Positions 1 to 5,972 of a stretch of 5,972 bases of DNA are shown here, one piece after another; position 1 is the first letter of the stretch; each line of letters starts with the position of its first letter. Position numbers and translations under genes: made by a program. The stretch covers positions 1 to 5,972 of the forward strand of contig JAADDM010000162.1 of the NCBI GenBank assembly GCA_013153955.1. Direction: 5' to 3'. Source of the DNA: Gammaproteobacteria bacterium (GTDB lineage: Bacteria; Pseudomonadota; Gammaproteobacteria; Thiomicrospirales; Thiomicrospiraceae). Under the pieces are notes generated by a model, which was not told the origin of the DNA, did not search any database, and saw only the letters and a list, made by a program, of their open reading frames with translations.

Positions 1-2334
1 CCTCTTCTACTTAAAATCGTCGGCGGCGTTGTCGCAATTACCGTGATTGCCATTGGCGTGCTTGTGGCCACCGTTGATCCCAATGATTATCGCGATGAAA
101 TTACCGACTTGGTTAAAGAGGAGACGGGGCGAGACCTTGAAATTGACAGCCTAAGCTTGTCTCTATTTCCCCAAATAGGGCTTAACTTAGAAAACACCAC
201 CCTCAGCAATGCCGAAGGCTTCAGCGACCAACCATTTATTCAAATTGACAAAATTCAACTTGGCGCAGCCATTCTGCCCCTGCTAAGTCAATCACTTGAG
301 ATTGATACCCTCACGCTGCATGGTCTTGCATTAACCCTTGAAAAAAATGCAGAGGGCGTGAGTAACTGGGACGATTTAGTCAAATCAACCGATGAAACAG
401 ACGCCAAATCCGACTCTGATGAAACTGACCCTTCAGACCCTCTTGAAAAATTAGCAGGGCTTAATTTTGGCGGCATTGATATTCTGAATGCAACCGTCCA
501 CTGGAAAGACCAACAAGCCGGTCAGGAAATCAACTTAGCGCTACAGAATTTCACCACGGGTGCCATGACCTTTGGCACCTTCTTCCCCATTGAGTTAATC
601 GCTAACACCCATATCAAATCCCCTGATGTAACCGCTAAGGTACAGCTGAGCATTGAGGCCAAACTGGAAAAAAGTGGCGCTTATGCCTTGCGTAACCTCT
701 CGCTTAAAACCAGCACATCAGGTGCAGGCATCCCTGTTACATCGGCCACGACGGAACTCACGATCCCAACGCTTGATTTACAGCTAGCCGATCAAAAAAT
801 TAACCTAGCCAGTTTAACCCTTGCCTATGATGTCGTCGGGGGAGCGGACTTTCCAATGCAAACCCTACAGGGCCAGTTACAGTTAACCGACCTAACAGGT
901 GATTTAGCCACTCAAGCCTTTCAGGCACAAAGCCTTTCGATGAACACTGAGTTAACGGGCGAAACCTTACCAAATGGTCAACTGAGTACAGTACTTTCAA
1001 TGCAACCTTCGCTTAATTTAAGTGCACAGACTGCCAGTTTAAAGCAACTCTCTCTCACCGCGATGAACCTAAAAGCAACAGGCTCGGTTGAGATGACTCA
1101 ACTGACCACCGATGCACAGGTTAAGGCGCAATTAAAGGTGGCCGAGACTAATTTACGCACGCTTATGACGCAGTTAAAGATTGCCCTGCCCCAAATGGCT
1201 GACAGTAAAACACTGACTAAGTTTGCCGCGGACATCGCACTTCAGTTCAGTGCTAAGCAAGAAAAACTGACCCTCTCTAAACTGGCCATCACCTTAGATG
1301 AAAGTCAGCTAACGGGTAACGCTTCTGTCAGTCACTTTAACGCGCCGAATATCCGCTATAGCTTAGCCTTAAACAAAATCGATTTAAATCGCTACCTTCC
1401 TCCTAAAAAAGAGACTGCGGAAACCACATCAGAAAAAGGCGATGCTGATCTAGAAATTAAACTACCGGTTGAGCTGCTCAGAAGTTTAACCGTTAACGGT
1501 ACGGTTAAAGTGGGTGACCTAACGATTGATAAACTTCACCCCAAGAACCTGCTTCTAACCGTTAAAGGCAGTCAAGGTAAACTGACGGCAAGCCCAATTA
1601 GAGCAGATATTTTTGCGACCCGAATCAATGCCCAAGCAGGCGTTGATGTGAGAGGTAAAACACAAAAATTCACTGTTAAATTCGACACTAAAAAACTCCC
1701 TGTCGGAGAGGTGCTTCAAGCCGTTGCTGATATGGATACGTTAAGTGGTACCGGCACAGTAAATGTAAATATCCGCACCGCAGGCACTAAAGTCTCTCAC
1801 TTTAAACAGAACTTAAATGGTACAGCCTCCGTTAACTTGGAGAATGGAGCCGTTAAAGGAATTAATTTAGCGCAGTCTATTCGGGAAGCGCAAGCCAAGT
1901 TATCGGGTAAACCAGTGCCTAAAACAAACGAGCCTTTACAGACAGACTTTAGCACTTTAATTGCACAAGTCAGTATCAAGCAAGGTGTCGTCACAACGAA
2001 GAAGCTCTCTGCATTGGCACCTTACATGAGAATCAATGGTTCAGGTACAGTGAACCTGCCTAAAGAGACCTTGAAATATCTAGTCAAAGCCAAAATTGTC
2101 GGCTCTGATAAAGGCCAAGGCGGACAGTCTCTGAGCGAACTGAGTGGCTTAACGATTCCAGTGAAATTAACGGGGAAGTACACTGACCCAAGTATCTCAT
2201 TAGACTTAAACTCATTGCTTGAAAGCAAAGCTAAAGCAGAGTTAGAGAAGAAGAAGGATGAGGTAGTTCAAGACCTTCAGAAAGATCTACAAAAGCAGCT
2301 TAAAGGCTCTCTTTTCAAGGGCTTTGGTTTTTAA
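1..2334 (+). CDS. AsmA-family inner-membrane-anchored envelope protein, 5'-truncated by window edge
   Basis: The frame is open from base 1, so the start codon lies upstream. The GTG at 43 falls inside the membrane anchor and is not a credible start. Window residues 2-25 form a hydrophobic helix followed by VDPNDYRDEI, the usual AsmA signal anchor, which places the bulk of the protein in the periplasm. Next comes the AsmA N-terminal signature (LFPQIGLNLENTTLSNAEGF). Residues 128-150 are an Asp/Ser/Thr-rich linker and residues 469-485 a second polar linker. The middle is long, beta-rich and amphipathic. The C-terminal part (about residues 550-750) is AsmA_2-like, with repeated (L/I)xGTxxVN strands and the closing IPVKLTGKYTDPSISLDL motif. 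The tail is a Lys/Glu-rich helix. The 777 visible residues exceed E. coli AsmA (about 617). Family knowledge: AsmA-like proteins are thought to form grooves that move phospholipids between membranes. The exact substrate is not visible here. Family assignment is confident; orthology to asmA itself is not. Confidence 0.9.
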   Translation, partial: PLLLKIVGGVVAITVIAIGVLVATVDPNDYRDEITDLVKEETGRDLEIDSLSLSLFPQIGLNLENTTLSNAEGFSDQPFIQIDKIQLGAAILPLLSQSLEIDTLTLHGLALTLEKNAEGVSNWDDLVKSTDETDAKSDSDETDPSDPLEKLAGLNFGGIDILNATVHWKDQQAGQEINLALQNFTTGAMTFGTFFPIELIANTHIKSPDVTAKVQLSIEAKLEKSGAYALRNLSLKTSTSGAGIPVTSATTELTIPTLDLQLADQKINLASLTLAYDVVGGADFPMQTLQGQLQLTDLTGDLATQAFQAQSLSMNTELTGETLPNGQLSTVLSMQPSLNLSAQTASLKQLSLTAMNLKATGSVEMTQLTTDAQVKAQLKVAETNLRTLMTQLKIALPQMADSKTLTKFAADIALQFSAKQEKLTLSKLAITLDESQLTGNASVSHFNAPNIRYSLALNKIDLNRYLPPKKETAETTSEKGDADLEIKLPVELLRSLTVNGTVKVGDLTIDKLHPKNLLLTVKGSQGKLTASPIRADIFATRINAQAGVDVRGKTQKFTVKFDTKKLPVGEVLQAVADMDTLSGTGTVNVNIRTAGTKVSHFKQNLNGTASVNLENGAVKGINLAQSIREAQAKLSGKPVPKTNEPLQTDFSTLIAQVSIKQGVVTTKKLSALAPYMRINGSGTVNLPKETLKYLVKAKIVGSDKGQGGQSLSELSGLTIPVKLTGKYTDPSISLDLNSLLESKAKAELEKKKDEVVQDLQKDLQKQLKGSLFKGFGF

Positions 2335-2349
2335 ATAGAAGCCCCTTCA

Positions 2350-2385
2350 ATCCAAACAACCAGGCCTGGTTGTTTGGATATTTAA
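2350..2385 (+). terminator. Perfect 15+15-bp palindrome, probable terminator of the AsmA gene
   Basis: Bases 2350-2364 (ATCCAAACAACCAGG) are the exact reverse complement of 2365-2379, with no spacer. The RNA would fold into a long stem with a tight GGCC-type loop, starting 15 nt after the AsmA stop. The following tract (ATATTT) is a weak T run, so termination may be partial and allow read-through into ydfG. An operator for a dimeric regulator is an alternative reading. Confidence 0.6.
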
Positions 2386-2512
2386 ACGGAAACGCATAAA
2401 TCGTAATACAGAAATGGAAAATTCTGCCCCCTTATTGAATCCGTTTCAGTGGGAAGTCTGTCCCGATTCTTCATCGCGTTTCTCCCCCTTTAAGAAAAGA
2501 AGTATTGTCTCA

Positions 2513-3301
2513 ATGAACTCTCAAGTTATTCTCATTACAGGTGCCTCTAGCGGCATTGGCCGAGCCATCGCCACGGCACTTGCACATCAAGCTAAAGAAC
2601 AAGCAACCAACCAACAGATTAAGCTTATTTTACTGGCCAGAAGAGCCCCTTTATTAGCCTCACTCCAAGCCGAACTCGCCCCTTTGGTGGACTGCCATAT
2701 CATCGCCTGTGACATAAATGACCACCCAAGCCTTCAAGCGGAGTTAAGCGCCCTACCCGATGAGTTTAAAGAGATTGATGTACTGGTTAACAATGCAGGC
2801 TTGGCACTGGGCCTTAACCCTGCGCATCAAGCTGACTGGGCAGATTGGCAAATGATGGTCAACACCAACTGTCTCTCGTTGGCTTTTTTAACTCACCAAG
2901 TTCTACCAGGCCTGGTGAACCGTAATCGTGGTCATATTATTAACATCGGCTCCATTGCGGGTAGCTACGCTTATAAAGGGGCAAATGTATACGGTGCAAC
3001 CAAAGCCTTTGTGGCACAGCTCTCTCTTAATCTGCGCTCCGACTTGTTAGGGACGGCGGTACGCGTCACCAATATAGAACCCGGCATGCTCACAGAGAGT
3101 GAGTTATCTCTGGTTCGTTTTAAGGGAGATCAAGCCAAAGCAAATAGTGTTTATGAGGGCTTAGCCCCATTAAAAGCGGAGGATGTTGCCAATACCGTTC
3201 GTTGGGTACTTGAGCAACCACCGCACGTTAATATCAACCGCATTGAGATGATGCCCGTTCACCAGGCACTGGCTGGTCCGATTACACCAAAATCAGTGTA
3301 A
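2513..3301 (+). CDS. ydfG: YdfG-like NADP-dependent short-chain dehydrogenase (3-hydroxy acid / serine dehydrogenase, malonic semialdehyde reductase)
   Basis: A 262-residue classical SDR. It has the cofactor motif TGASSGIG (residues 9-16), an LARR after beta-2 suggesting NADP(H), NNAG (93-96), and catalytic Asn119, Ser147, Tyr160 and Lys164 (YGATK). Stretches such as NNAGLALG, GHIINIGSxAGS, NVYGATKAFV, IEPG, VRFKGD and HVNINxxEMMPV match my recollection of E. coli YdfG (248 aa), a cytosolic enzyme that oxidises L-serine/allo-threonine and 3-hydroxy acids or reduces malonic semialdehyde. The frame continues upstream to an ATG at 2414. I chose 2513 because SDRs begin a few residues before TGxxxGxG, the 33 extra residues resemble no part of the family, and a purine run (2492-2502) lies 10 nt before this ATG whereas nothing resembles a ribosome site before 2414. 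A weak promoter (TTTAAA 2381-2386, 17-bp spacer, TAATAC 2404-2409) would start transcription near 2416 and exclude the upstream ATG. A short insertion (KEQATNQQ, about 28-35) precedes beta-2. The physiological substrate cannot be read from the sequence. Confidence 0.93.
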   Translation: MNSQVILITGASSGIGRAIATALAHQAKEQATNQQIKLILLARRAPLLASLQAELAPLVDCHIIACDINDHPSLQAELSALPDEFKEIDVLVNNAGLALGLNPAHQADWADWQMMVNTNCLSLAFLTHQVLPGLVNRNRGHIINIGSIAGSYAYKGANVYGATKAFVAQLSLNLRSDLLGTAVRVTNIEPGMLTESELSLVRFKGDQAKANSVYEGLAPLKAEDVANTVRWVLEQPPHVNINRIEMMPVHQALAGPITPKSV

Positions 3302-3349
3302 GCCTTCAAAAACTTCAAACCCTGATAAATTTGAATTCAACCGTCTAAT

Positions 3350-3399
3350 CCTTTTAAGTGAAAACCCCTCTCTTTAAAAGGCCATCAAATCCTTTTGAT
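3350..3399 (+). other. AT-rich inverted repeats downstream of ydfG, possible weak or attenuated terminator
   Basis: CCTTTTAA (3350-3357) pairs perfectly with TTAAAAGG (3374-3381) across a 16-nt loop. AAAAGG (3376-3381) can instead pair with CCTTTT (3391-3396), and ATCAAA/TTTGAT (3384-3389/3394-3399) makes a third small hairpin. The 9-mer AATCCTTTT occurs at 3347 and again at 3388. No clear T run follows any stem. The rest of the 210-bp gap (3302-3511) is AT-rich and holds no open frame that I can support. Confidence 0.3.
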
Positions 3400-3496
3400 T
3401 CAGGAAGTTGAGGGCGTTATTCTAATTAAACAGCCATCTTAAAAAACTCAGTAAGTCATTCATAAATAAGCAAATTAAGAAAATATAAGCGCTTTC

Positions 3497-3505
3497 TGAT
3501 ACAAT
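3497..3505 (+). promoter_or_regulatory. Extended -10 promoter element abutting the DUF2062 start codon
   Basis: TGATACAAT is a TGn extended -10 with a hexamer one base from TATAAT. No good -35 is present; TTAAGA at 3475-3480 has a long 19-bp spacer, but extended -10 promoters tolerate this. The expected start of transcription, about 7 nt downstream, falls on or next to the A of the ATG at 3512. A small palindrome, AAGCGCTT (3487-3494), lies just upstream. Confidence 0.45.
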
Positions 3506-3511
3506 CCATCA

Positions 3512-4036
3512 ATGATTAGATACCTCAAGCTTAAAATGCATCAAATAGGCCGAGCCACAAAACGCTCTGTCTTTTTAAATCGCTACTTTCCAAAATTTAG
3601 AGACCGAGTTTACTGGGCAGGCGATCGCGCCTCTTTTGCACGCGCAGGCTTTATTGGTACCTTCTCAATGATGCTGCCAATTCCATTTCAGATGATTTTT
3701 GGATCCATCGCGGCTTATTATCTGCGCGCTAATATTCCGCTGGCCACCGCACTTGCTTGGATTACCAACCCACTCACCATGTGGGCGATTTGGTACGGAG
3801 GCTATGTATTTGGTACGTGGATGCTAGACAGCCCTGACCTGTTTGAGATGTCCTCTCAAATCAGCATTGGCTCACAAATTTGGTTTGATGAAGTCTTCCC
3901 CCATATTTGGAAACCTTTCTTTTTAGGCAACATTACTTTAGGGGTTATTTTTGGCGTAGCCACCTATTTCACGATTCAACACTTTAGCTGGCAAGGTCTC
4001 GTGCGCTTTTATCGTAAAACAGTGCGACACATTTAA
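3512..4036 (+). CDS. DUF2062 family inner-membrane protein of unknown function
   Basis: A 174-residue protein with the DUF2062 (PF09835) signature. A basic N-terminal segment (residues 1-32) is followed by a hydrophobic helix around 43-70 containing PIPFQM (56-61) and LRANIPLA (71-78). A second helix (about 78-103) contains the hallmark WITNPLT (83-89). A polar/acidic loop follows (about 106-133), then a third helix (about 135-156) and a basic tail rich in Arg, Lys and His. It should sit in the inner membrane. No catalytic residues are apparent and the family has no established general role; some members are fused to glycosyltransferase domains in other bacteria, but nothing here supports that link. 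No Shine-Dalgarno precedes the ATG at 3512, nor the alternative in-frame ATG at 3536, so the start is uncertain by up to 8 residues. The gene is flanked by its own promoter candidate and a strong terminator, and so is probably monocistronic. Confidence 0.88.
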   Translation: MIRYLKLKMHQIGRATKRSVFLNRYFPKFRDRVYWAGDRASFARAGFIGTFSMMLPIPFQMIFGSIAAYYLRANIPLATALAWITNPLTMWAIWYGGYVFGTWMLDSPDLFEMSSQISIGSQIWFDEVFPHIWKPFFLGNITLGVIFGVATYFTIQHFSWQGLVRFYRKTVRHI

Positions 4037-4125
4037 GCTCTCGACATAGGCCCATCAACCTATCCATAAATAGATCGCTCAAGATGACTTATCCCACCTA
4101 AAAACCACGCGCAATTTCAAACAGA

Positions 4126-4154
4126 ATAACCCGCGCGGGTTATGCTATTTTTTT
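4126..4154 (+). terminator. Strong Rho-independent terminator of the DUF2062 gene
   Basis: ATAACCCGC (4126-4134) and GCGGGTTAT (4135-4143) are perfect 9-bp arms with no spacer, followed after GCTA by seven T residues (4148-4154). The G+C-rich stem centre and long T run make this a textbook terminator, 90 nt after the DUF2062 stop. It isolates proS from upstream transcription. The 4037-4125 stretch before it shows only a tiny ATAGG/CCTAT hairpin and no gene. Confidence 0.88.
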
Positions 4155-4218
4155 GCTTTATGTCACTCTATTTACTGCTATTTAAACCTGAATTAACCCC
4201 TAATTCTCGGCTTGCACA

Positions 4219-4227
4219 TGCTAAAAT
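4219..4227 (+). promoter_or_regulatory. Extended -10 promoter candidate for proS
   Basis: TGCTAAAAT is a TGn extended -10 with a hexamer differing from TATAAT at one position. There is no convincing -35 hexamer at 16-18 bp spacing. Transcription would begin near 4234 and give a leader of about 105 nt before proS. A competing -10 (TTATAT, 4238-4243, with TTGCAC at 4212-4217 as a poorly spaced -35) would start inside the left arm of the leader stem and abolish it. Confidence 0.5.
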
Positions 4228-4233
4228 AATCGG

Positions 4234-4338
4234 CAATTTATATCTTTACGCCCTTTCCTAATACGCCTTGTGGACTCTTTTTAGATTTCTGCGTTAAAGG
4301 GCGTAACGTTTCGCTCTACTATTTAAGGTAAACACCCC
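4234..4338 (+). promoter_or_regulatory. Structured 5' leader of proS with an 11-bp long-range stem
   Basis: TTACGCCCTTT (4246-4256) is the perfect reverse complement of AAAGGGCGTAA (4296-4306). The 39-nt interior can add a 4-bp ACGC/GCGT helix (4263-4266 with 4291-4294) beyond a bulge. TACGCC recurs at 4262-4267, so GGCGTA of the right arm (4300-4305) has two possible partners and the leader could switch folds. The ribosome site AAGG (4325-4328) lies 19 nt past the stem and looks free in the main fold. No T run follows the stem, so it does not look like a terminator. I recognise no known riboswitch or T-box features. A regulatory role is inference. Confidence 0.45.
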
Positions 4339-5972
4339 ATGAGAACTTCCAATTTACTTCTAGCTACCACCCGTGAAACCCCGTCTGATGCGGTGGTTAT
4401 CAGCCACAAGCTCATGCTTAGAGCGGGTATTGTACGCCCGTTGGCAGGCGGCCTTTATAACTGGCTACCCCTCGGTGTTCGTGTATTACGAAAAGTGGAA
4501 GCGATTATTCGTGAAGAGATGAACCGCACCTCTGCTCAAGAGTTATTGATGCCTGTCGTGCAACCTCTAGAGCTATGGGAAGAGTCAGGGCGTTTACAAG
4601 ATTACGGCCCAGAACTGTTACGTTTTCAAGATCGTCACGGTCGTGGCTTTGCATTAGGCCCAACGCACGAAGAGATTATTACCGATATTGTGCGTAAAGA
4701 GATTCGTAGTTATAAACAACTGCCTGTCACGTTTTATCAAATACAGACTAAATTCCGTGACGAGATTCGTCCTCGTTTTGGCGTAATGCGTTCACGTGAG
4801 TTCATTATGAAAGATGCCTACTCTTTCCATATGGATCGCGAGAGCTTGGAAGAGACTTACCAGTCAATGTACGATGCCTATAATCGCATCTTTACGCGCA
4901 TTGGCTTAGACTTCCGTCCAGTACAAGCCGATACCGGTTCGATTGGTGGCGATGGTTCACACGAGTTTCACGTTCTAGCCGAATCGGGTGAAGATGATAT
5001 CGCTTTCTCAAGTGATTCAGACTTTGCTGCAAACGTTGAGCTGGCCGAAGCACTTGCCCCACGTGGCACACGTGCCGACGCAACGGCTGAATTGACGAAA
5101 GTAGAAACCCCTAACAAACACAGCATTGAAGACGTCTGTGACTTTCTACAGATTAAGAAAAAGAAGTCCGTTAAAACCTTATTGGTCAAAGGCGCAACAG
5201 AAGATGCACCAGTCGTCGCCTTAGTGGTTCGTGGGGATCATGAACTGAATGAAATTAAAGCCCAAAATTTAGCCATTGTTGCCGAACCTTTTGAGATGGC
5301 CAGCGATGAAGAGATTCTCGCGACGGTTGGCTGCAATGCAGGTTCTATCGGTGCAGTCGGGCTTTCAATTCCTGTCATTGTCGATCGTTCAGCAGCGCAC
5401 ATGGCTGATTTTGTCACAGGCGCAAACGAAGATGGTTTCCACTTTACAGGGGTTAACTGGGACAGAGATGCCACCCCTACGGCTGTTGAAGATATTCGTA
5501 ATGTCATCAAAGGTGACCCTAGCCCATGTGGTAAAGGGAAAATCAAAATTCGCCGCGGCATCGAAGTGGGTCATATTTTCCAACTGGGCAATAAATACAC
5601 AACAGCACTTAATGCGAACGTACAGAATGAGAGCAGTCGCGCACAAGTACTTGAAATGGGCTGTTATGGAATTGGGGTAACACGTGTTGTCGCAGCCGCC
5701 ATTGAGCAAAACAACGATGATCGCGGCATTATTTGGCCAGAGAGCATCGCGCCTTTCCAAGTCAGTATTGTACCGATGCAGATGCACAAATCGCCTCGCG
5801 TTAAAGAAGCGGCCGAAGCAATTTATAACGAGTTGATTGCACAAGGGGTTGAAGTGCTGTTTGATGACCGCAGTGAACGCCCTGGTGTGATGTTCTCTGA
5901 TATGGATCTTATCGGAATTCCGCACCGCATCGTCATTGGCGAACGCGGACTCGACAAAGGCATGATTGAGTA
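4339..5972 (+). CDS. proS: Prolyl-tRNA synthetase (bacterial type with INS editing domain), 3'-truncated by window edge
   Basis: The frame runs from ATG 4339, with AAGG (4325-4328) 10 nt upstream, to the window end without a stop: 544 complete residues against about 572 in E. coli, so roughly 28 C-terminal residues are missing. The cytosolic enzyme charges tRNA-Pro with proline. The N terminus MRTSNLLLATTRETPSDA is typical of the family. Class II motif 1 covers about residues 33-72 (RPLAGGLYNWLPLG). Motif 2 is at 139-163 (FRDEIRPRFGVMRSREFIMKDAYSF). Motif 3 is at 441-456 (GCYGIGVTRVVAAAIE). The YbaK-like INS domain, which hydrolyses Ala-tRNA-Pro, occupies about 224-407 and keeps Lys279 (in VKTLLVKG), matching the catalytic-region Lys279 of E. 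coli. The anticodon-binding domain starts about 472 (FQVSIVPMQMHK) and contains DDRSERPGVMFSDMDLIGIPHRIVIG. One oddity is that the INS loop at 331-342 reads GCNAGSIGAVGL, lacking two prolines common in this family. The gene follows a strong terminator, so it has its own promoter and leader. Confidence 0.97.
   Translation, partial: MRTSNLLLATTRETPSDAVVISHKLMLRAGIVRPLAGGLYNWLPLGVRVLRKVEAIIREEMNRTSAQELLMPVVQPLELWEESGRLQDYGPELLRFQDRHGRGFALGPTHEEIITDIVRKEIRSYKQLPVTFYQIQTKFRDEIRPRFGVMRSREFIMKDAYSFHMDRESLEETYQSMYDAYNRIFTRIGLDFRPVQADTGSIGGDGSHEFHVLAESGEDDIAFSSDSDFAANVELAEALAPRGTRADATAELTKVETPNKHSIEDVCDFLQIKKKKSVKTLLVKGATEDAPVVALVVRGDHELNEIKAQNLAIVAEPFEMASDEEILATVGCNAGSIGAVGLSIPVIVDRSAAHMADFVTGANEDGFHFTGVNWDRDATPTAVEDIRNVIKGDPSPCGKGKIKIRRGIEVGHIFQLGNKYTTALNANVQNESSRAQVLEMGCYGIGVTRVVAAAIEQNNDDRGIIWPESIAPFQVSIVPMQMHKSPRVKEAAEAIYNELIAQGVEVLFDDRSERPGVMFSDMDLIGIPHRIVIGERGLDKGMIE

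Noticed and set aside
43..45. GTG at 43 as the start of the AsmA-family protein
   Set aside because: The frame is open to base 1, and the upstream residues (LLLKIVGGVVAIT) form the first half of the membrane anchor, so the true start is outside the window.
288..2228. Four - strand frames of 62-68 codons within the AsmA-family gene
   Set aside because: They are short, fully antisense to a well-supported coding region, and show no family motif.
4246..4306. The proS leader stem as an intrinsic terminator or T-box
   Set aside because: No T run follows the right arm, the loop is 39 nt, and no T-box consensus or specifier arrangement is visible; T-boxes are also not expected in gammaproteobacteria.
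5238..5561. A 107-codon - strand frame, and smaller - strand frames at 4892-5189
   Set aside because: All are antisense to conserved ProRS coding sequence, with Ser/Ala-rich shadow composition.
5276..5680. A 134-codon open frame on the + strand in another phase
   Set aside because: It overlaps the INS and motif 3 coding region of proS out of phase and has no credible domain or ribosome site; it is a shadow frame.
5389..5925. A 178-codon open frame on the - strand
   Set aside because: It lies wholly inside proS, whose frame encodes all expected ProRS motifs; the antisense product has low-complexity His/Cys/Arg content and no recognisable domain.
1..5972. Mobile element, CRISPR array, tRNA/rRNA gene, toxin-antitoxin or defence system
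   Set aside because: I saw no transposase or integrase motifs, regularly spaced repeats, tRNA cloverleaf or defence domains; all large frames belong to housekeeping or envelope families.

Overview
The window is an ordinary chromosomal stretch of a gammaproteobacterium of moderate G+C (mid-40s percent by eye). All genes lie on the + strand. The closest matches I recognise are gammaproteobacterial: a YdfG-like dehydrogenase, a long bacterial-type ProRS with the INS editing insertion, a DUF2062 membrane protein and an AsmA-family protein. A marine sulfur-oxidiser of the Thiomicrospira/Hydrogenovibrio type is possible, but this is a guess from style and not shown by the sequence.

Layout: (1) 1-2334 is a large AsmA-family envelope protein whose first codons lie upstream of the window. 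(2) 2350-2379 is a perfect 30-bp palindrome just after its stop, probably a terminator with a poor T run. (3) 2513-3301 is ydfG, an NADP-dependent short-chain dehydrogenase. The frame is open from an ATG at 2414, but the real start is most likely 2513. (4) 3302-3511 is AT-rich with weak, partly competing hairpins and an extended -10 element directly against the next start codon. (5) 3512-4036 is a DUF2062 inner-membrane protein. (6) 4037-4338 holds a strong intrinsic terminator, an extended -10 promoter and a roughly 105-nt leader with an 11-bp perfect long-range stem. (7) 4339-5972 is proS (prolyl-tRNA synthetase), cut by the window end about 30 residues short of its expected C terminus.

The genes look like separate transcription units rather than one pathway: envelope lipid homeostasis (AsmA), small hydroxy-acid/semialdehyde redox chemistry (YdfG), a membrane protein of unknown role (DUF2062) and translation (ProS). 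I see no mobile element, CRISPR array, tRNA, rRNA, defence system or other evident novel multi-gene system. The most interesting non-coding signal is the structured proS leader, followed by the possibly leaderless DUF2062 transcript and the altered loop in the ProRS editing domain.
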